From Dugong dugon (taxonomy: Eukaryota; Chordata; Mammalia; Sirenia; Dugongidae), in assembly GCA_030035585.1 (NCBI GenBank), contig CM057468.1:59454145-59518144 (forward strand): a stretch of DNA of 64,000 bases, written 5' to 3'. The notes below the pieces were generated by a model that worked only from the letters and a program-made list of their open reading frames with translations, had not been told where the DNA came from and searched no databases. A program made the position numbers and the translations under genes. This document shows positions 1-11,230 of this stretch, piece after piece. Each line of letters starts with the position of its first letter. The first letter of the stretch is position 1.

Positions 1-925
1 GGCATTTTCTAAACTATTAAAAAATTGCAGAATTATTTTAGAGAAATATTTTTAGAATTGTGTGGTTTCCTTTTCTGAAGTTAGAACTCTTAGGAGATAT
101 TCTTCTTAGTTATTCTTTCTAGAATATAAATTCTTTCTGTGATTTCAAGGTGCCAATGTAAGTTCAATCTTTATAGTTTTTTTTTTAATCTTTCTTTTAG
201 TCAGTATTTGGCAGATCCTCAAACTATATCAAGTTTCAGAGAAATTGAGGATTAGAAAACATATTTATATTTTTGCTTAAAAAAAAAATCTCTACGGTCT
301 CAGAGAGTGAAATCTCCTACCTTCAGTTTAAGGCTTAAGCGTCCACCTATGCTCATGATCCAATGAGTTTCTTTCCCTCCTCTTTCCTACGTCTTTGTCT
401 CTCCTACTCCATGGTTCCTTCTGTTCAGCATATAAAGTTATTCACGTCTTAAATGAAATGTTTCTTGATCATAAATCTACCTCTCTCTTGAACTACTACT
501 GCTTTTTCACCTTTTCTTCTCATTCAATCTTCTTGAACTGTGTATTTTTACTTCTCACCCAATCAGTCCTCAACTCATTACAATCTGGATTCTTTTCATT
601 GGATTCCACTTAAATTGCATCGTATTATTCCTGCTGAGGTTACGATTGATTACCTAATTATGAAATTTAATGGATTATTTTTAGTCCTTATCTTACCTGG
701 TCACTCTGCTATTAACTCTTGAATATCCTTTTTTCTTCAAATTCTATATTCCCTTGGCTTGAGTACACACTTTTCTGTATCTCTGTATCTCCTTAAACTC
801 CTCTAAACATTTCTTTGTTGGCCCCCTCATGGACAATTTTCCTTGGCTTCTTTGCTTCAAAGTTGCTATTCTCTGAGTTCTACTGTTGGCACTTTTCTCA
901 CTCTACCTATTTTCATAATACCATC
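1..925. other. Unassigned AT-rich intergenic sequence
   Basis: No repeat family, RNA gene or exon is recognisable. Short open frames near 395-720 have no recognisable domain and fit the chance expectation for AT-rich DNA. Confidence 0.6.
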
Positions 926-1020
926 TTTTTCTTCCTCCTCCTTCTCCTTTTCTTCTTTCTTCTCCTTCTCCTTCTTCCTCATCCCCTTTTCCCTCTTCTT
1001 TTTCTTCTTCCAATATTTTA
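926..1020. repeat. Pyrimidine-rich low-complexity tract (CTT/CCT)
   Basis: Nearly all bases are C or T in irregular CTT and CCT units, giving a polypurine/polypyrimidine mirror-like tract. Reading frames through it are artefacts that give runs of Lys and Glu on the minus strand. It abuts the RTE fragment that follows. Confidence 0.85.
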
Positions 1021-1044
1021 AAGATGTGTTCCACCATATTCTGG

Positions 1045-1300
1045 GCTCCATTATTTCTGACAGCATTGTACTTCAGGATAGATCTTGAAAAGTTCTTTTT
1101 GACAAGGAATGCAATGCCATTCCTCATCAAGTTGTCATTCCTGGCGTAGTAGACTATATGATTGTCCAATTCAAAATGGCCAATAGCAGTCCGTTTAGGC
1201 TCACTAATGCCTATGGTATCAATGTTTATGTGTTCCATTTCATTTTTGATAATTTTTCAATTTTTACGCTTTTAGTTAAAACCAGGAACAATTCCCCCTT
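1045..1300 (-). mobile_element. RTE LINE fragment, endonuclease domain
   Basis: Read on the minus strand from about 1238 downwards, the frame gives an IGISEPK motif followed by HFELDNHIVYY and RRNG-like text (here MRNGIAFLVKK). This matches the start of the AP-type endonuclease of RTE/BovB LINEs, where the IxGISExK block and an N-G-V-A-F/I-I-V-K block are conserved. The frame then runs into the neighbouring polypurine tract and loses similarity near 1050. It is a short decayed piece without reverse transcriptase. It is the only 5' RTE fragment in the window; the other copies are all 3' fragments. Confidence 0.7.
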
Positions 1301-1330
1301 TGTAGATTTAAATTCTGTTAGAGCTAAGAG

Positions 1331-4300
1331 AGTTTCAGTTCAGATCTGTCCCTTGATTTTGAATCATGACAAAATGACTAAGAGTGGCACTTAGTAGTAC
1401 AATAGAGAACATGATCTTTCCACCCCATCTTTTTGATTTAGGCCATTTGTGCCCTTGCCTTCTTTCTAGTTTTAAATGCTGTCAAGTAGGAATAAGCAGC
1501 ACAATCACCCAATGTTATAACTGGACATAGAAGTGACCATTATAACTCCAATCATGATTACCTTTAGGGTACTTCTAGGACACTTCATGAGATAAACTGG
1601 ATCTGGTATCCCTGGCTGCTGCAAAGATTATGTTGTGTTACATTTACACATATGTAACTATTGAGATACATCTCCTGGCTGGGAGAACCTGAGACAAGGG
1701 TTTCCTGTTTAAGTTGAGGAATATTGTTGAATAAATACCCAGTGCTGACTTTATTGTTGCACCAAAATCAGGGATTTGTTTGAATTATTGAATATGGTAT
1801 GCATTCTCTTACTGCTGAGTGAAGGAAACTGAATTGAGCCTATCACTTTTAAATTTAGCCCAGATCATCTAATGCATGAAGAAGGGAACATGGGAGTTTT
1901 ACAAAGGGTATTCCTAAAAAAGAAGGAAGCAGAGTTTACAATGTTCAGAAGCCGGGGAATTCAACTAGTCCCCTCATTTGTTTTTCAAGTTTGGCTTAAA
2001 TTGGCTTACAGATTTTTCTACAATGCATTGCACATGGATATTTTTGTCACTGCATATTTTACAACAGCTGTGATCCTGATGGGGATTTAGTTAACCAAAG
2101 GCCCCTCTGCATGCAAGCGGTCACCAGGCAGCTAATGGGTTGAGGGTTGAAAGAACAATAAAGTAAGCACAACCATGCAGCTGTGGACCAAATGTAGGTT
2201 AATAACTAGCAGCTAGCCATTACGGGGTTAACTGCTGGTGTTCTGGTAAGTGTAAAATGGTGCTGAGGTCCTGCTCAACAACACAGCCAAAATTTGAACA
2301 TTTCCATTAGGCCAAAGAGGAAAATGCCTCTGTTTCTTTTTAAATTGGTGATTATTTTTAGGAGGCCAATCTTGTTGGAGTGTCTAACACATCTATTATT
2401 GTAATTATAATTTTTTTTGATAATTATGTTGTACTTTTCCAGAGTGCTTTTAATCAAAATAAGGGATCCTTGCAGAATATCAGCTTCTTAGTCTCTAGGG
2501 CTTTAGCCACCAGTGCCTGTGACTTTATAATTTCCAGACTCATAACATTGACTATGGGAAGAATTTTTACCTACACTTTTTGAGTTAAAAAGCTATCCAT
2601 TCCGTTGTTTTAAACAAATGAAATAGTATCATTGCAATGTCAGTCCAAACATGTGTAATTAACATGGAAAATATGTCTGAGCCATATTGGTCAAGATAGA
2701 TGACTTTCTTGCATGACTTATAAACAGTTAGAGGCATAAAGCCAGGATGTCAAAACCAAGTTGTATACTGGAAAGGTTTTTCTGGGAGGACTTTCAAATT
2801 ACAAAGGGAAAAGAAAGACAAAAGCAGCCTGCCATACTTTCTTAACAAGGCGAGCAGCCTTTTGCTATCTGTATAAAAATAAGTCTACTGTCCCCCTTTC
2901 CGACATGTGTTACTCACACTGCAAAGGTCAACATAGACATCTCATTCTTCTGGAAATGTTCATCAAACAATATAATGGTACATGTCAGAGCTTTCAACTT
3001 ATTCCGGATGGAAACGGATTTCTAATCTCCCTTTTAAATTTTAGTCATGACTGTGCACAGAATTTTCTTTGAATTCTGTGATTAGTGGCCTAGGCTATAA
3101 ACGAAAGAGTTCTAACTTTGTCCCTTATTGTTTTTCTGAGTCTGCTGAAAGTCACCAGCTCTGACTCTTTTCTAGTGTTATTTGCCTAGATAATTATCTA
3201 ATAATGCTACCAGGTAGGCAGTAGACTTACAGCTCACAGGAGAGAAGATTTATATGCAGATTCTCTGCTCCTTTGCTGGGTGAAATGAGCTCATCCTGGG
3301 TATATCTGTAGATATTTTGTGTCTTCAAGTTTATCCCAATCATGGTTTTTTCTCATCAGTGTCACCAGTTAAAAATTAAGTGTGCCAAGAACCTCCGAGA
3401 AAATCCTACTTGTGACTGAATAACATCCAAGGAGGCTGAGCTCCTTAGACACCAAGAACAGTTCATGATAAAGGAAATCCAGTTTGACTATGGCCCCACA
3501 GCAAGACCTCACAGTCCAGGAGGTACTATGAATTGTAAATACAGACTTCAGTAGACTTACTTATTAAAAGTAAAGTCATTGTAATTGTTTCCTCTAACAA
3601 AATTCCTTTGAAATCTTTTCTGGTGCTACACCAAATTTCCTGACCACTTGGCTCGTGCTCTTGAAAGATTGCTGTTAATAAAATAAACTCATGCATCTTC
3701 TAATAGTAATGATCTTAAGATATGTAACTAATTCTTTAATGATTAAACAGCTGGGACTCTGAGTGGTGCATGTGCATGTGTGTGAGTGCAAAAAGGAAAG
3801 GGAGGGAGGGAGAAAGAGAAAGAGAGACAGAAAGAGGCTTCTAGGAATATTTTGCAGCACTGTTCCAAAAGGAGAAATCGTCTCCCGGCCTGAAGTTGCC
3901 TGAGGCAGGGTGGTAATGAAGAAAGGCTGCTGCAGAGGTCAATTTCGCTGTGGACGGCAGGGGAGTTTTAAATGGTATTTTGACATCCATCAAGGAAAGG
4001 GGTCAATGTTCTGCCAAACATACATACTCAAGTGGGCAAGAAGGAAAACCTATTGAAACACATGGAACTGACAAAAACTGTGAAAGCTTCACTTGTCCTC
4101 GGGAATGTGATAAAGCAATGAAAGCAGAAACATATCTCCCATTGCTCAGTCTTTCTTGGTGTTAGCCACATGCCAACATTAGAGAAAACCTTCTCTACCC
4201 TTCTTCCCCCACCCCATTATAGTCCATTGATAAGATCTGATGACAAGGTTTTGTTGGATAGAGTTGAATAAATCATGGCAAAGAGACTCATTCCTTTCCC

Positions 4301-5740
4301 ATCTTTACCCTGCTGGGCAACTTGCCAAAGATTCAAGGATGGACACCTCTTTAGTGGGTCCCATTCATTATCCACATCTTTAGGATGTTGGGTGCTGTCT
4401 CTTGATGAGAATGGGATAATGTTCCCAGGATCTTTGAGTCAGGCCCCAGCATTTGGTTAGTTTACCCTGGCTATTTATCTAAGCTTAGCTCAACTCTGAA
4501 TACTATAGCTTAGAAGTACTCACATTTATCCGGATGGAAGATCTAAAAGAAGAGTGGTAAAAGTATTAGGCTCTCCTAGAAAGAAAAAGTAAATAATATA
4601 TCAAAAAAGGAAGAAGGGTTTTTTCTTGTAGCCATAAACCCAGTTGGATTTTTTTTAGTACTGCCTGATGACATCCTTCATGTAAGCAAGTGCCAAAAAA
4701 TCGGTAAGGACGGTCCAAGAGATTTATTCTTGATTTTAAAAAGTTGAAGATATAAGGATGTAAATTACTATAAGATCTATTCTCAGCCAGAGTTAACCTG
4801 GGCAGTGTTAGATAAATGTAGTGTATACCCATGGGCATATTGTCATATATGCACACTTCGTGAGATGACTCTCTCACCCTGTCTATATCTAATCCCTGGT
4901 GAAATAATGGGCACTAAAAGTTGGTAGCTGAGGTAACTGCTGCATATGCTATAAGCATTCCAACTATTAAAGTATCTGACACTTGGCGGGTGCATTCAAG
5001 AATGACAACTCTTGGCAAGTTCATCTTACCCTTGCACATGAATAATAAAGAGAAAGGAATCTTTTCAGCCTGGCAGAAATAAGCAACAGGTGCTGAAGTT
5101 GCTTATTTAGCAACTAGTAGTTTAACTAGGAAGGAGTATATTAAACAGTGTGAAATAAGCAAACATGATTATAACATGCTTATAATGAAAATGGTAACTC
5201 CTAGTAAATTCTGGTCTAGACTGGTTCAAAGACCCTGGGGCCAACATACCTTAGGAGGGATTACACCCTTTAAAAATAACAAAATGCATAAAATATTTAA
5301 TAGTGTAGCCTTTAATAGTAAAAGTCCTTTAGGGAGTCTAAAGTTTAAGGGCAATTTTTTTTTTCAGACATGACGCTTTAAGGGTTATCCCATATATTCA
5401 GGGCTTAGAGACTCCCGTATGTCCTTATCTAGAGTCTATATGTTCTTTCTTTAGTCTACGGAACTGAATTCAGTAAATAAATATTTTGTCCTTATCTTTT
5501 ATTCGTCCTGGCTCTTATGATTGATTATTTGGTGCATTGTGGCTCCCAGTCACCATGCATTTAGGATCTCTAATGTCAAAAACAGTTATCATTCCTGAGC
5601 TACTCCTATTTAGAGGCTAACAATGAAGATGGTATGCCCCCTAGTTCTCTTACATAATTATGTCCCTTACAACATTGTTTGTGTCTATGTCTCCGTTTGC
5701 AATATAATTAAGAAGCAATAGAGTAGTCTTGATAATTATA
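1331..5740. other. Intergenic sequence without recognised repeats
   Basis: About 4.4 kb without an AfroSINE, LINE or DNA transposon that I can recognise. It contains a GT- then GA-rich simple stretch at about 3770-3836. Parts such as 2040-2280 are relatively GC-balanced and unique-looking, which would suit conserved noncoding DNA, but that cannot be judged from one genome. No open frame over 103 codons and no splice-bounded exon could be supported. Confidence 0.5.
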
Positions 5741-5764
5741 GTAACATTGACTAAAATGTTTAAG

Positions 5765-6140
5765 CTCTAAAGTCGTATTTGCCAGATTCAGAATCCTGTC
5801 TCTAAATCTTAAATGTATAATCTTGACTTGATTCATCAACTTCTCTAAGCTTTGGTTTCTTTTTTCTGTAAATTAAAAACTCAGTTCTGACTTATGGAGG
5901 TCCCTTGTGTGTCAGAGTAGAACTGTGCTCCATAGAGTTTTCAACGGCTAATTTCTTGGAAATAGATCTTTCTGAGGTGCTGTTGGGTGGACTCGAACCT
6001 TCAATCTTTTGGTTAGCATCCGAGTGCAGTTAACTGTTTGCACCACCCAGAGACTCCTTCTGTACATCAGGGATAATAAAAGTATTTACCTCACAGGATG
6101 TCTTGAGGGTTACATTAGATAATTCATTTATTCATGTTAG
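5765..6140 (+). mobile_element. MIR SINE, split by an AfroSINE
   Basis: The 5' part (about 5765-5870) reads like the MIR core, with an 'acttctctaagcttt..tttc' block resembling the MIR stretch that reads tta..cctctctgtgcctcagtttcc. The continuation at 6058-6140 carries the expected 'gataataaaagtatttacctcacagg' pattern. The two halves rejoin in order once the AfroSINE at 5871-6057 is removed. Confidence 0.75.
5871..6057 (-). mobile_element. AfroSINE, inserted into a MIR
   Basis: In minus orientation, the head complement 'caccacccagagactcc' and the tail block 'tgtcagagtagaactgtgctccat' identify the AfroSINE variant with a longer middle section (a 'cggaagtagatcgccaggcctttctt'-like block). It is flanked by a 7-bp direct repeat, TTCTGTA, at 5864-5870 and 6058-6064, which is read as the target-site duplication. 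The copy is moderately diverged. Confidence 0.85.
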
Positions 6141-6289
6141 AATATCTGTCATATTGTGATCGTTTGAAAAGTGTTAGCCACATTTATTTAGGTTTTCTAA
6201 AGTGAACTCCATTGAAAATTAAAAAAAAAAAAATCAACTTCTATAGATGCAGTTTCTAAACTAAGCCTTTCTTCCTGTCTCATAATCTG

Positions 6290-6455
6290 GAGCCTTGCTA
6301 CTCAAAATGTGGTCTGTGAACCAGCAGCATTGGCATTGCCTTGGGACTTGTTAGAAATGTAGACTCTTGGTCCCATCCCAGATCTACAGCATGAGAATCT
6401 TCATTTTAATGAAACTTCAGTTGATTTCTGTGAACTATAAAGTTAGAAAAGGCCT
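6290..6455. mobile_element. MER5-like hAT-Charlie DNA transposon relic
   Basis: Blocks 'tcaaaatgtggtctgtgaacc', 'agcagcattggcattgcc', 'gacttgttagaaatgtagactct' and 'tcccagatctac' follow the order of the MER5 group of nonautonomous hAT elements. The terminal inverted repeats are too eroded to define ends. The assignment is from memory of the consensus. Confidence 0.65.
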
Positions 6456-8302
6456 GGTCTATACAACTAAGGTCCTTACATATCCTTTCATGTTTTCTTT
6501 CTCTTCCTCCTAATTTAGATAATATCTATTATTATATCTGTATATTTTTGTGAGTCCAAATATTTACTTTTTAAATTTCTGAATGGATATACAGGTATTT
6601 CAGAATAAGTTTTACTTTACTGATAGACATTATTTTAACATTTTCTAACACAAACTAAGCCCCAAATGGGTAATATTGACATCACCAGCTCCTTTTCTCT
6701 CTCACCCGAAACACCTTACTACTCCTAGTCCAAGATTTTGATGTATGTCTATTTCTAGATAAAGTACTAAGATAAATTGCCCCTTCTCCACTCCTGATTT
6801 TGAAGTTTAAATAATATCTATGCTCCTTTTTACTGACAAAGGTAAGAAGTACAGATTATTTACATTTTTATAAGTTATTTTTTTGTCTGTGAATATGAAG
6901 AACTGAACTCTTCTTTAAAGAAAAAATTTTAGAAAAAAAGCATTTAAAGACAAATTTTGACCTGCCCAAAAGAAGAGAGATGAATTGAAATTAATTGATT
7001 AGTTCAAGTTATTCTATCAAATTAATGATCAGGTAAACATTTGAAAAATGGTAATTCTAAAGTTCTCCTAAATTTACATAGTTTCTTTCTCGTTTAAATA
7101 ACACTTTAGAGTTCCATATTTTACTTTTGTCTTCCTGACGCATAAGACTATCATTGTTTCAATTACTGGGGTATTTTCCACTTTTTTTTCACTTACAGTA
7201 TGAATGCTATCTCCTAACAAAGTTTGAGAGTGCATGTTAACAAATTCAAATACAACAAATGAATTTTACAGTCCTCTGCACTGCTCATTCTTGCCTCATG
7301 AATCCAGAAGTGTCTATGAATTCGAGAGATTGCTGCTAGTAGATGATCTCATCTTCCATATTTACAAAGTCTCTGGTTACGTTTTTCCCCTGTAAATGGC
7401 TCTCTACACTTGGAGCTGCAGTGCCAAACTTTCTAGACAGGCATAAATTACTGCTACCTCTCCCTTCCTCTTCTTCTTCATTTATATTTTATACTGTGTG
7501 ATGGACTGAAACAGTGAGTAATTGATGGTGCTGTAGGACAGTGACTGTTTATTGTGTTTTCTTCATATTTGGGGCATTTTATGTATCTCAAATACTGAAA
7601 TATATGATATTAGAGATCAAACACGAGGGTCTTAAAATTTTCATTTGTAGTAGGGAAGCTTTGCTTTTATAAAGGCAGTTGCACACTGGACTTCAGCTGA
7701 AAGAAATCATTGCAATAAGTAGCCAGGCAAAATGAGGAAAAAAAAAAAAAAAAAGGCCAAAGTAGTAAAGTATACATTTTCTCTTACATAGAGCATAGAA
7801 TCATTCACTGACCTGACACTCCTAACGTAAACTCATTTACTTTCATGAAAAAAAAAATTTTTTTTTTCCAATTTGAGAGAAAGAAAGATGACTGTGACAT
7901 GCTAACCATGACTTAAGCTGTCTTAAACGGGAGGGGAACACAGCAAATACTCTCCTATTTGGTTCATTTTTAATTTATAGTCTTTACACCTGTTTATCAA
8001 CTAACTTCCTTCCTCCCTTCCTTCCTTCCTTTTTTTCCAAATAATTCTGAAATTTCCCTCAAGGGAAACATCAGTTTTCTCCTCACTGTTCATGCTCCCT
8101 GTTGGATCTTTATTTTTAACCTAAAGATAGTGACCGTCTTATGCTCTGAAACATACTAGATGCCAGTTAAAAAAAAAAAAAAAACTGCCAGTAGTGGTAA
8201 AAATCTCTATAATTTCTTCCCTAAATGGTTCTTACCAAAATTAAGGAGCCAGAGGCTTGATATTATATTGGAACTGAAATGCTCAAGTTAAATGAAGGAA
8301 GG
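6456..8302. other. Unassigned AT-rich sequence with simple repeats
   Basis: No transposon family recognised. It includes an A tract at about 7738-7754, an A-run followed directly by a T-run at about 7848-7868, and a CCTT/CTTC simple repeat at about 8006-8032. Confidence 0.55.
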
Positions 8303-8520
8303 AAATTAACATTATTGAGTGTCTTTTATGTGCCAGAAATTTTCCATACATGATTTCTTTTAATTGTCATAACAACACCGTGTGAGAGCTGTTATTCTCT
8401 CTAATTTTCAGTTTAACAACTGGCAGTCAAACAGATTCAGTAGCTTTCCCAATGTCACATAGCTGCTATATGACTCTAAGGCATTGGGTCTTTCTCGTCT
8501 ATTCCACAGGAAGTGTCCTC
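8303..8520 (-). mobile_element. MIR SINE relic
   Basis: The reverse complement of the MIR core is visible: a 'tgtgccag' block, then 'ataacaacaccgtgtgagagctgttattctctctaattttcag' resembling the MIR 'caaccctatgaggtaggtactattatccccattttacag' stretch, then 'cccaatgtcacatagctg'. It is old and without clear ends. Confidence 0.8.
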
Positions 8521-9570
8521 CTTCTTAATTCTGCAATGAGAGCCATGAGGTACAAAGAGGTGAAGGGGCTAAAGTGGCGTCTGAGTGTAGACTTAAGACA
8601 GGTACTCTGACTCTCAGTTCATTTCAATATGCCACCGGGAATACTAAGGTGGGAAAAATAGCCAGTGAAGTTGGATCTAAAATTAAAATACACATTAAAA
8701 AATCTGCAAGAAAATTATTAACATTTACCATGGTCATATTTTGAAGAATGGAATCTATTAAGATATTTCCTGTTACTGGGGGAAAAAAAATTCTCATAAT
8801 TCCTTATGTCTCTGTCTCTTTTGTGCTTTAATGTCATGAGTTGATCAGACCCCAGAGATGATGACTGTTATTCCTGAGGAATTTTGTATATGATTGAAGA
8901 CAAGATAGCTTTCTTAATCTCCATGGAACTGGAGCATAGGTCAGGTTATGCTGTGCCAACTCCAAATCTTTAGCACAGAGTATCCGTTTTCCAACTGTTA
9001 AAGCAGAATGTCCTAAATAATAAACTTGTGTAACTGTTCATAGTATGAGACTTATCTTATTCATATTTCTTTATCCCTCCACTCCAGAGTTGGCACACAG
9101 TAGAGACTTGCATTACAATGAATATTTTTACATATTTTTGTTAATCATTATTTTCCTCCCACCAGAATTTACTTGGAATAAGAACACAGTAGATGCTAAA
9201 TGGTTAGAGACAGATGTTTTGCATAGCTATTACTGTATTTGCAGATGAAAATACAAAATTTGGTGAGAGTTCGATTGCGGGTAAAGGGATTAAACAAAAG
9301 TAAGTTTCAATATTGTCTTAAAACTTCTTATACTCTTTGCTGCCAGAGATTTGGTAAAAACAAAACAAAACAAAAATAACAACAGCAATGGCAGTAAAAT
9401 CCAAGCATCTTTTGGCCCCAGGAACCTGCCTTAGAGATGTCCAGAAAGTAGGCTATACATACCATACACCCAGGCTAGCTCAGACAATTTAGTCTTCCTC
9501 AAATATATCTTGTGCGTTCCCTTCTCTGAACGGCTATGTAAGATGTTACCTCTGTCCTACCTTTCTTCCT
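8521..9570. other. Unassigned intergenic sequence
   Basis: No gene or transposon recognised. The sequence around 9060-9110 ('ccactccagagttggcacacagtagagac') weakly resembles an L2/MIR 3' end but is too short to call. Confidence 0.5.
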
Positions 9571-10760
9571 ACCTATTCTCAAATATATATGTCCAGCCTG
9601 GACCTCTCCTATAACTCCAGGTATTCATTTCTACCTGCCTTCCAAAACATCTTCACTTGCATCTTTAATAAATATCTCAAACGAAACATGTCCAGACAGA
9701 ATTTCCAATTTACCCTCACCAAATCTGTTCTTTCTGGAGGCTTTTTATTCTTAGTAAATGACAATGAGTATCTTAGGATCATCCTTGATTCCTCTTTCTC
9801 TCATATTCCACATCCATTATATCAGTGAATTCTGCTGGTTCTACCTTCAAAATATATTCAGAACCTGACCATTTTTTACCATTCCACTTTTGTGACTCTG
9901 GTCCAAGCCATGATCATCTCTCACCTGTTTTCCTCAATGGCCTGTTAACTAGTTTCTCTGTTTCCACACTCACACCCTACGGTCTATGTTCAATAGAGCA
10001 ACCATACTCATCTAGGCATTATATTAAAACATAAACCAGGTACTGTCTTCCATTGTGCAACCATTCTAATTGCTCCCATCTCAATTATAGTAAAGGGCAA
10101 AGTCCTATAATAGCTTCCAAATCAGTTACCATTGAGTCAATTCTGACACATGGAAACCCCATGTGCATGAATAGAATTGTATTCTGTAAGGTTTTTAATG
10201 AATGATTTTTGGAAATAGAGCACCAGGCCTTTCTTGTAAGGTGCCTCTGGGTGGACTGGAACCAACAACCTTTTGTTAGTAGTGAGCATGTTAACTGTTT
10301 GCCCCATCCAGAGACTAGAATGCCTTACAATGTCCTGTATAATTTGGCCCTTTGTTATCACTATAAACATGTATCTTACTGCTTTTTACCTCACACATTC
10401 ACTTACAGCTATGCTGACCTTCTTCCTTTTCTTTGCAAGTGTCCAGTACTCTCCTGCCCGAAGACCTTTACACTTGTTGCTCTCTCTGTCAGGAAAAGTC
10501 TTTCCAAAAAGACCTACACTGCTTGATCCCTCATCTTCTTTATTCTTTCTTCAGATTTCGCCATTATCACCCTCTTTCCCCAAAAAGTGTATTTCCTGAT
10601 CATCTCTTCTAAAAAATCAAACAACTTTTTTAGATAGCACTCACTCTCTTCCTTTTCTGCTTATTGTTGTTTTTGTTTCTGTTTTGTTTTCATAGCCTGC
10701 CATTTAGTGTCTGCAAAAAGACCTGGTCCAGAAAGAGTACTCACTAAACATTTTCAAATT
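9571..10760 (+). mobile_element. L2 LINE, 3' ORF2 and 3' UTR region, split by an AfroSINE
   Basis: The frame at 9589-9828 contains LKRNMSR, then LRIILDSSFSHIPHP, matching the post-RT block of L2 ORF2 (KLNMSKTE then LGVILDSSLSLTPH). It is followed in DNA by 'ctggtccaagccatgatcatctctcacctg' and 'gtaaagggcaaagtcct', typical of L2 3' sequence. After the AfroSINE at 10117-10317 the L2 resumes with 'aatgccttacaatgtcctgtataatttggccct' and 'gacctttacacttgttgctctctctgt'. Frameshifts and stops are frequent, so this is a dead ancient copy. Confidence 0.85.
10117..10317 (-). mobile_element. AfroSINE inside the L2
   Basis: Minus-strand copy of the longer-middle variant. The blocks 'agcaccaggcctttcttgtaaggtgcctctgggtggact' and 'ttaactgtttgccccatccagagact' mark its 5' (head) half. 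It splits the L2 at the point where the L2 consensus is continuous. The flanking direct repeats are imperfect (about 9 of 12 positions near 10105-10117 and 10314-10326). Confidence 0.85.
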
Positions 10761-10772
10761 TCAGGAATTCCA

Positions 10773-10937
10773 TGGTGCCTCCTTTGGTGGCACAGAGGTT
10801 AGGAGCTATTGCTGCTAACCAAAAAGTTGGCAGTTCGAATCCACCAGGCACTGCTTAGAAACCCTATGGGGCAGGTCTGTCCTGTCCTATAGGGTCGCTG
10901 AGTTGGAATCAACTCAACGGCAATGGGTTTCCTTTGC
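10773..10937 (+). mobile_element. AfroSINE, short variant
   Basis: Head 'cctttggtggcacagaggtt', B-box-like 'ggcagttcgaatccacc', then 'gaaaccctatggggcag', 'gtcctatagggtcgctgagt' and the tail 'ggaatcaactcaacggcaatgggttt'. Nearly complete and only mildly diverged. The downstream 'gcacatagtaagtgctt' may be the 3' end of the neighbouring L2. Confidence 0.9.
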
Positions 10938-11082
10938 ACATAGTAAGTGCTTATTTTTTTTTTAATCAATAATGTGACACTCCATATTATATTTAACACC
11001 AGAATGGGAACACAGATTTCCTTCCATTTCATGAATTTTTCACAGTTAACAAGAATTGAAAGTGACTGTATATCAGAAGCAG

Positions 11083-11215
11083 GAGAAAGATGTGGTGGTC
11101 TGCTTCTGTAAAGATTACAGTCTTAGTAACCCTTTGGGGCAGTTCTACTCTGTCCTATAGGGTTGCTATGAGTCAGAATTAACTTGATGGCAATGGATTT
11201 GTTTTTTTCTTTTTG
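11083..11215 (+). mobile_element. 5'-truncated AfroSINE with a perfect 15-bp target duplication
   Basis: It begins in the middle of the element ('gagaaagatgtggtggtctgcttctgtaaagattacag'), lacking the tRNA-like head and so both Pol III promoter boxes. It ends in the usual 'gtcctatagggttgctatgagtcagaattaacttgatggcaatgg' tail. The direct repeat GTATATCAGAAGCAG at 11068-11082 and 11216-11230 is perfect. This shows that 5' truncation during reverse transcription happened to a SINE as well as to LINEs. Confidence 0.9.
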
Positions 11216-11230
11216 GTATATCAGAAGCAG

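Noticed and set aside
903-1238. 111-codon minus frame taken as one protein
   Set aside because: The first 60 or so residues are RTE endonuclease and the remainder is the Glu/Lys product of a CTT/CCT tract.
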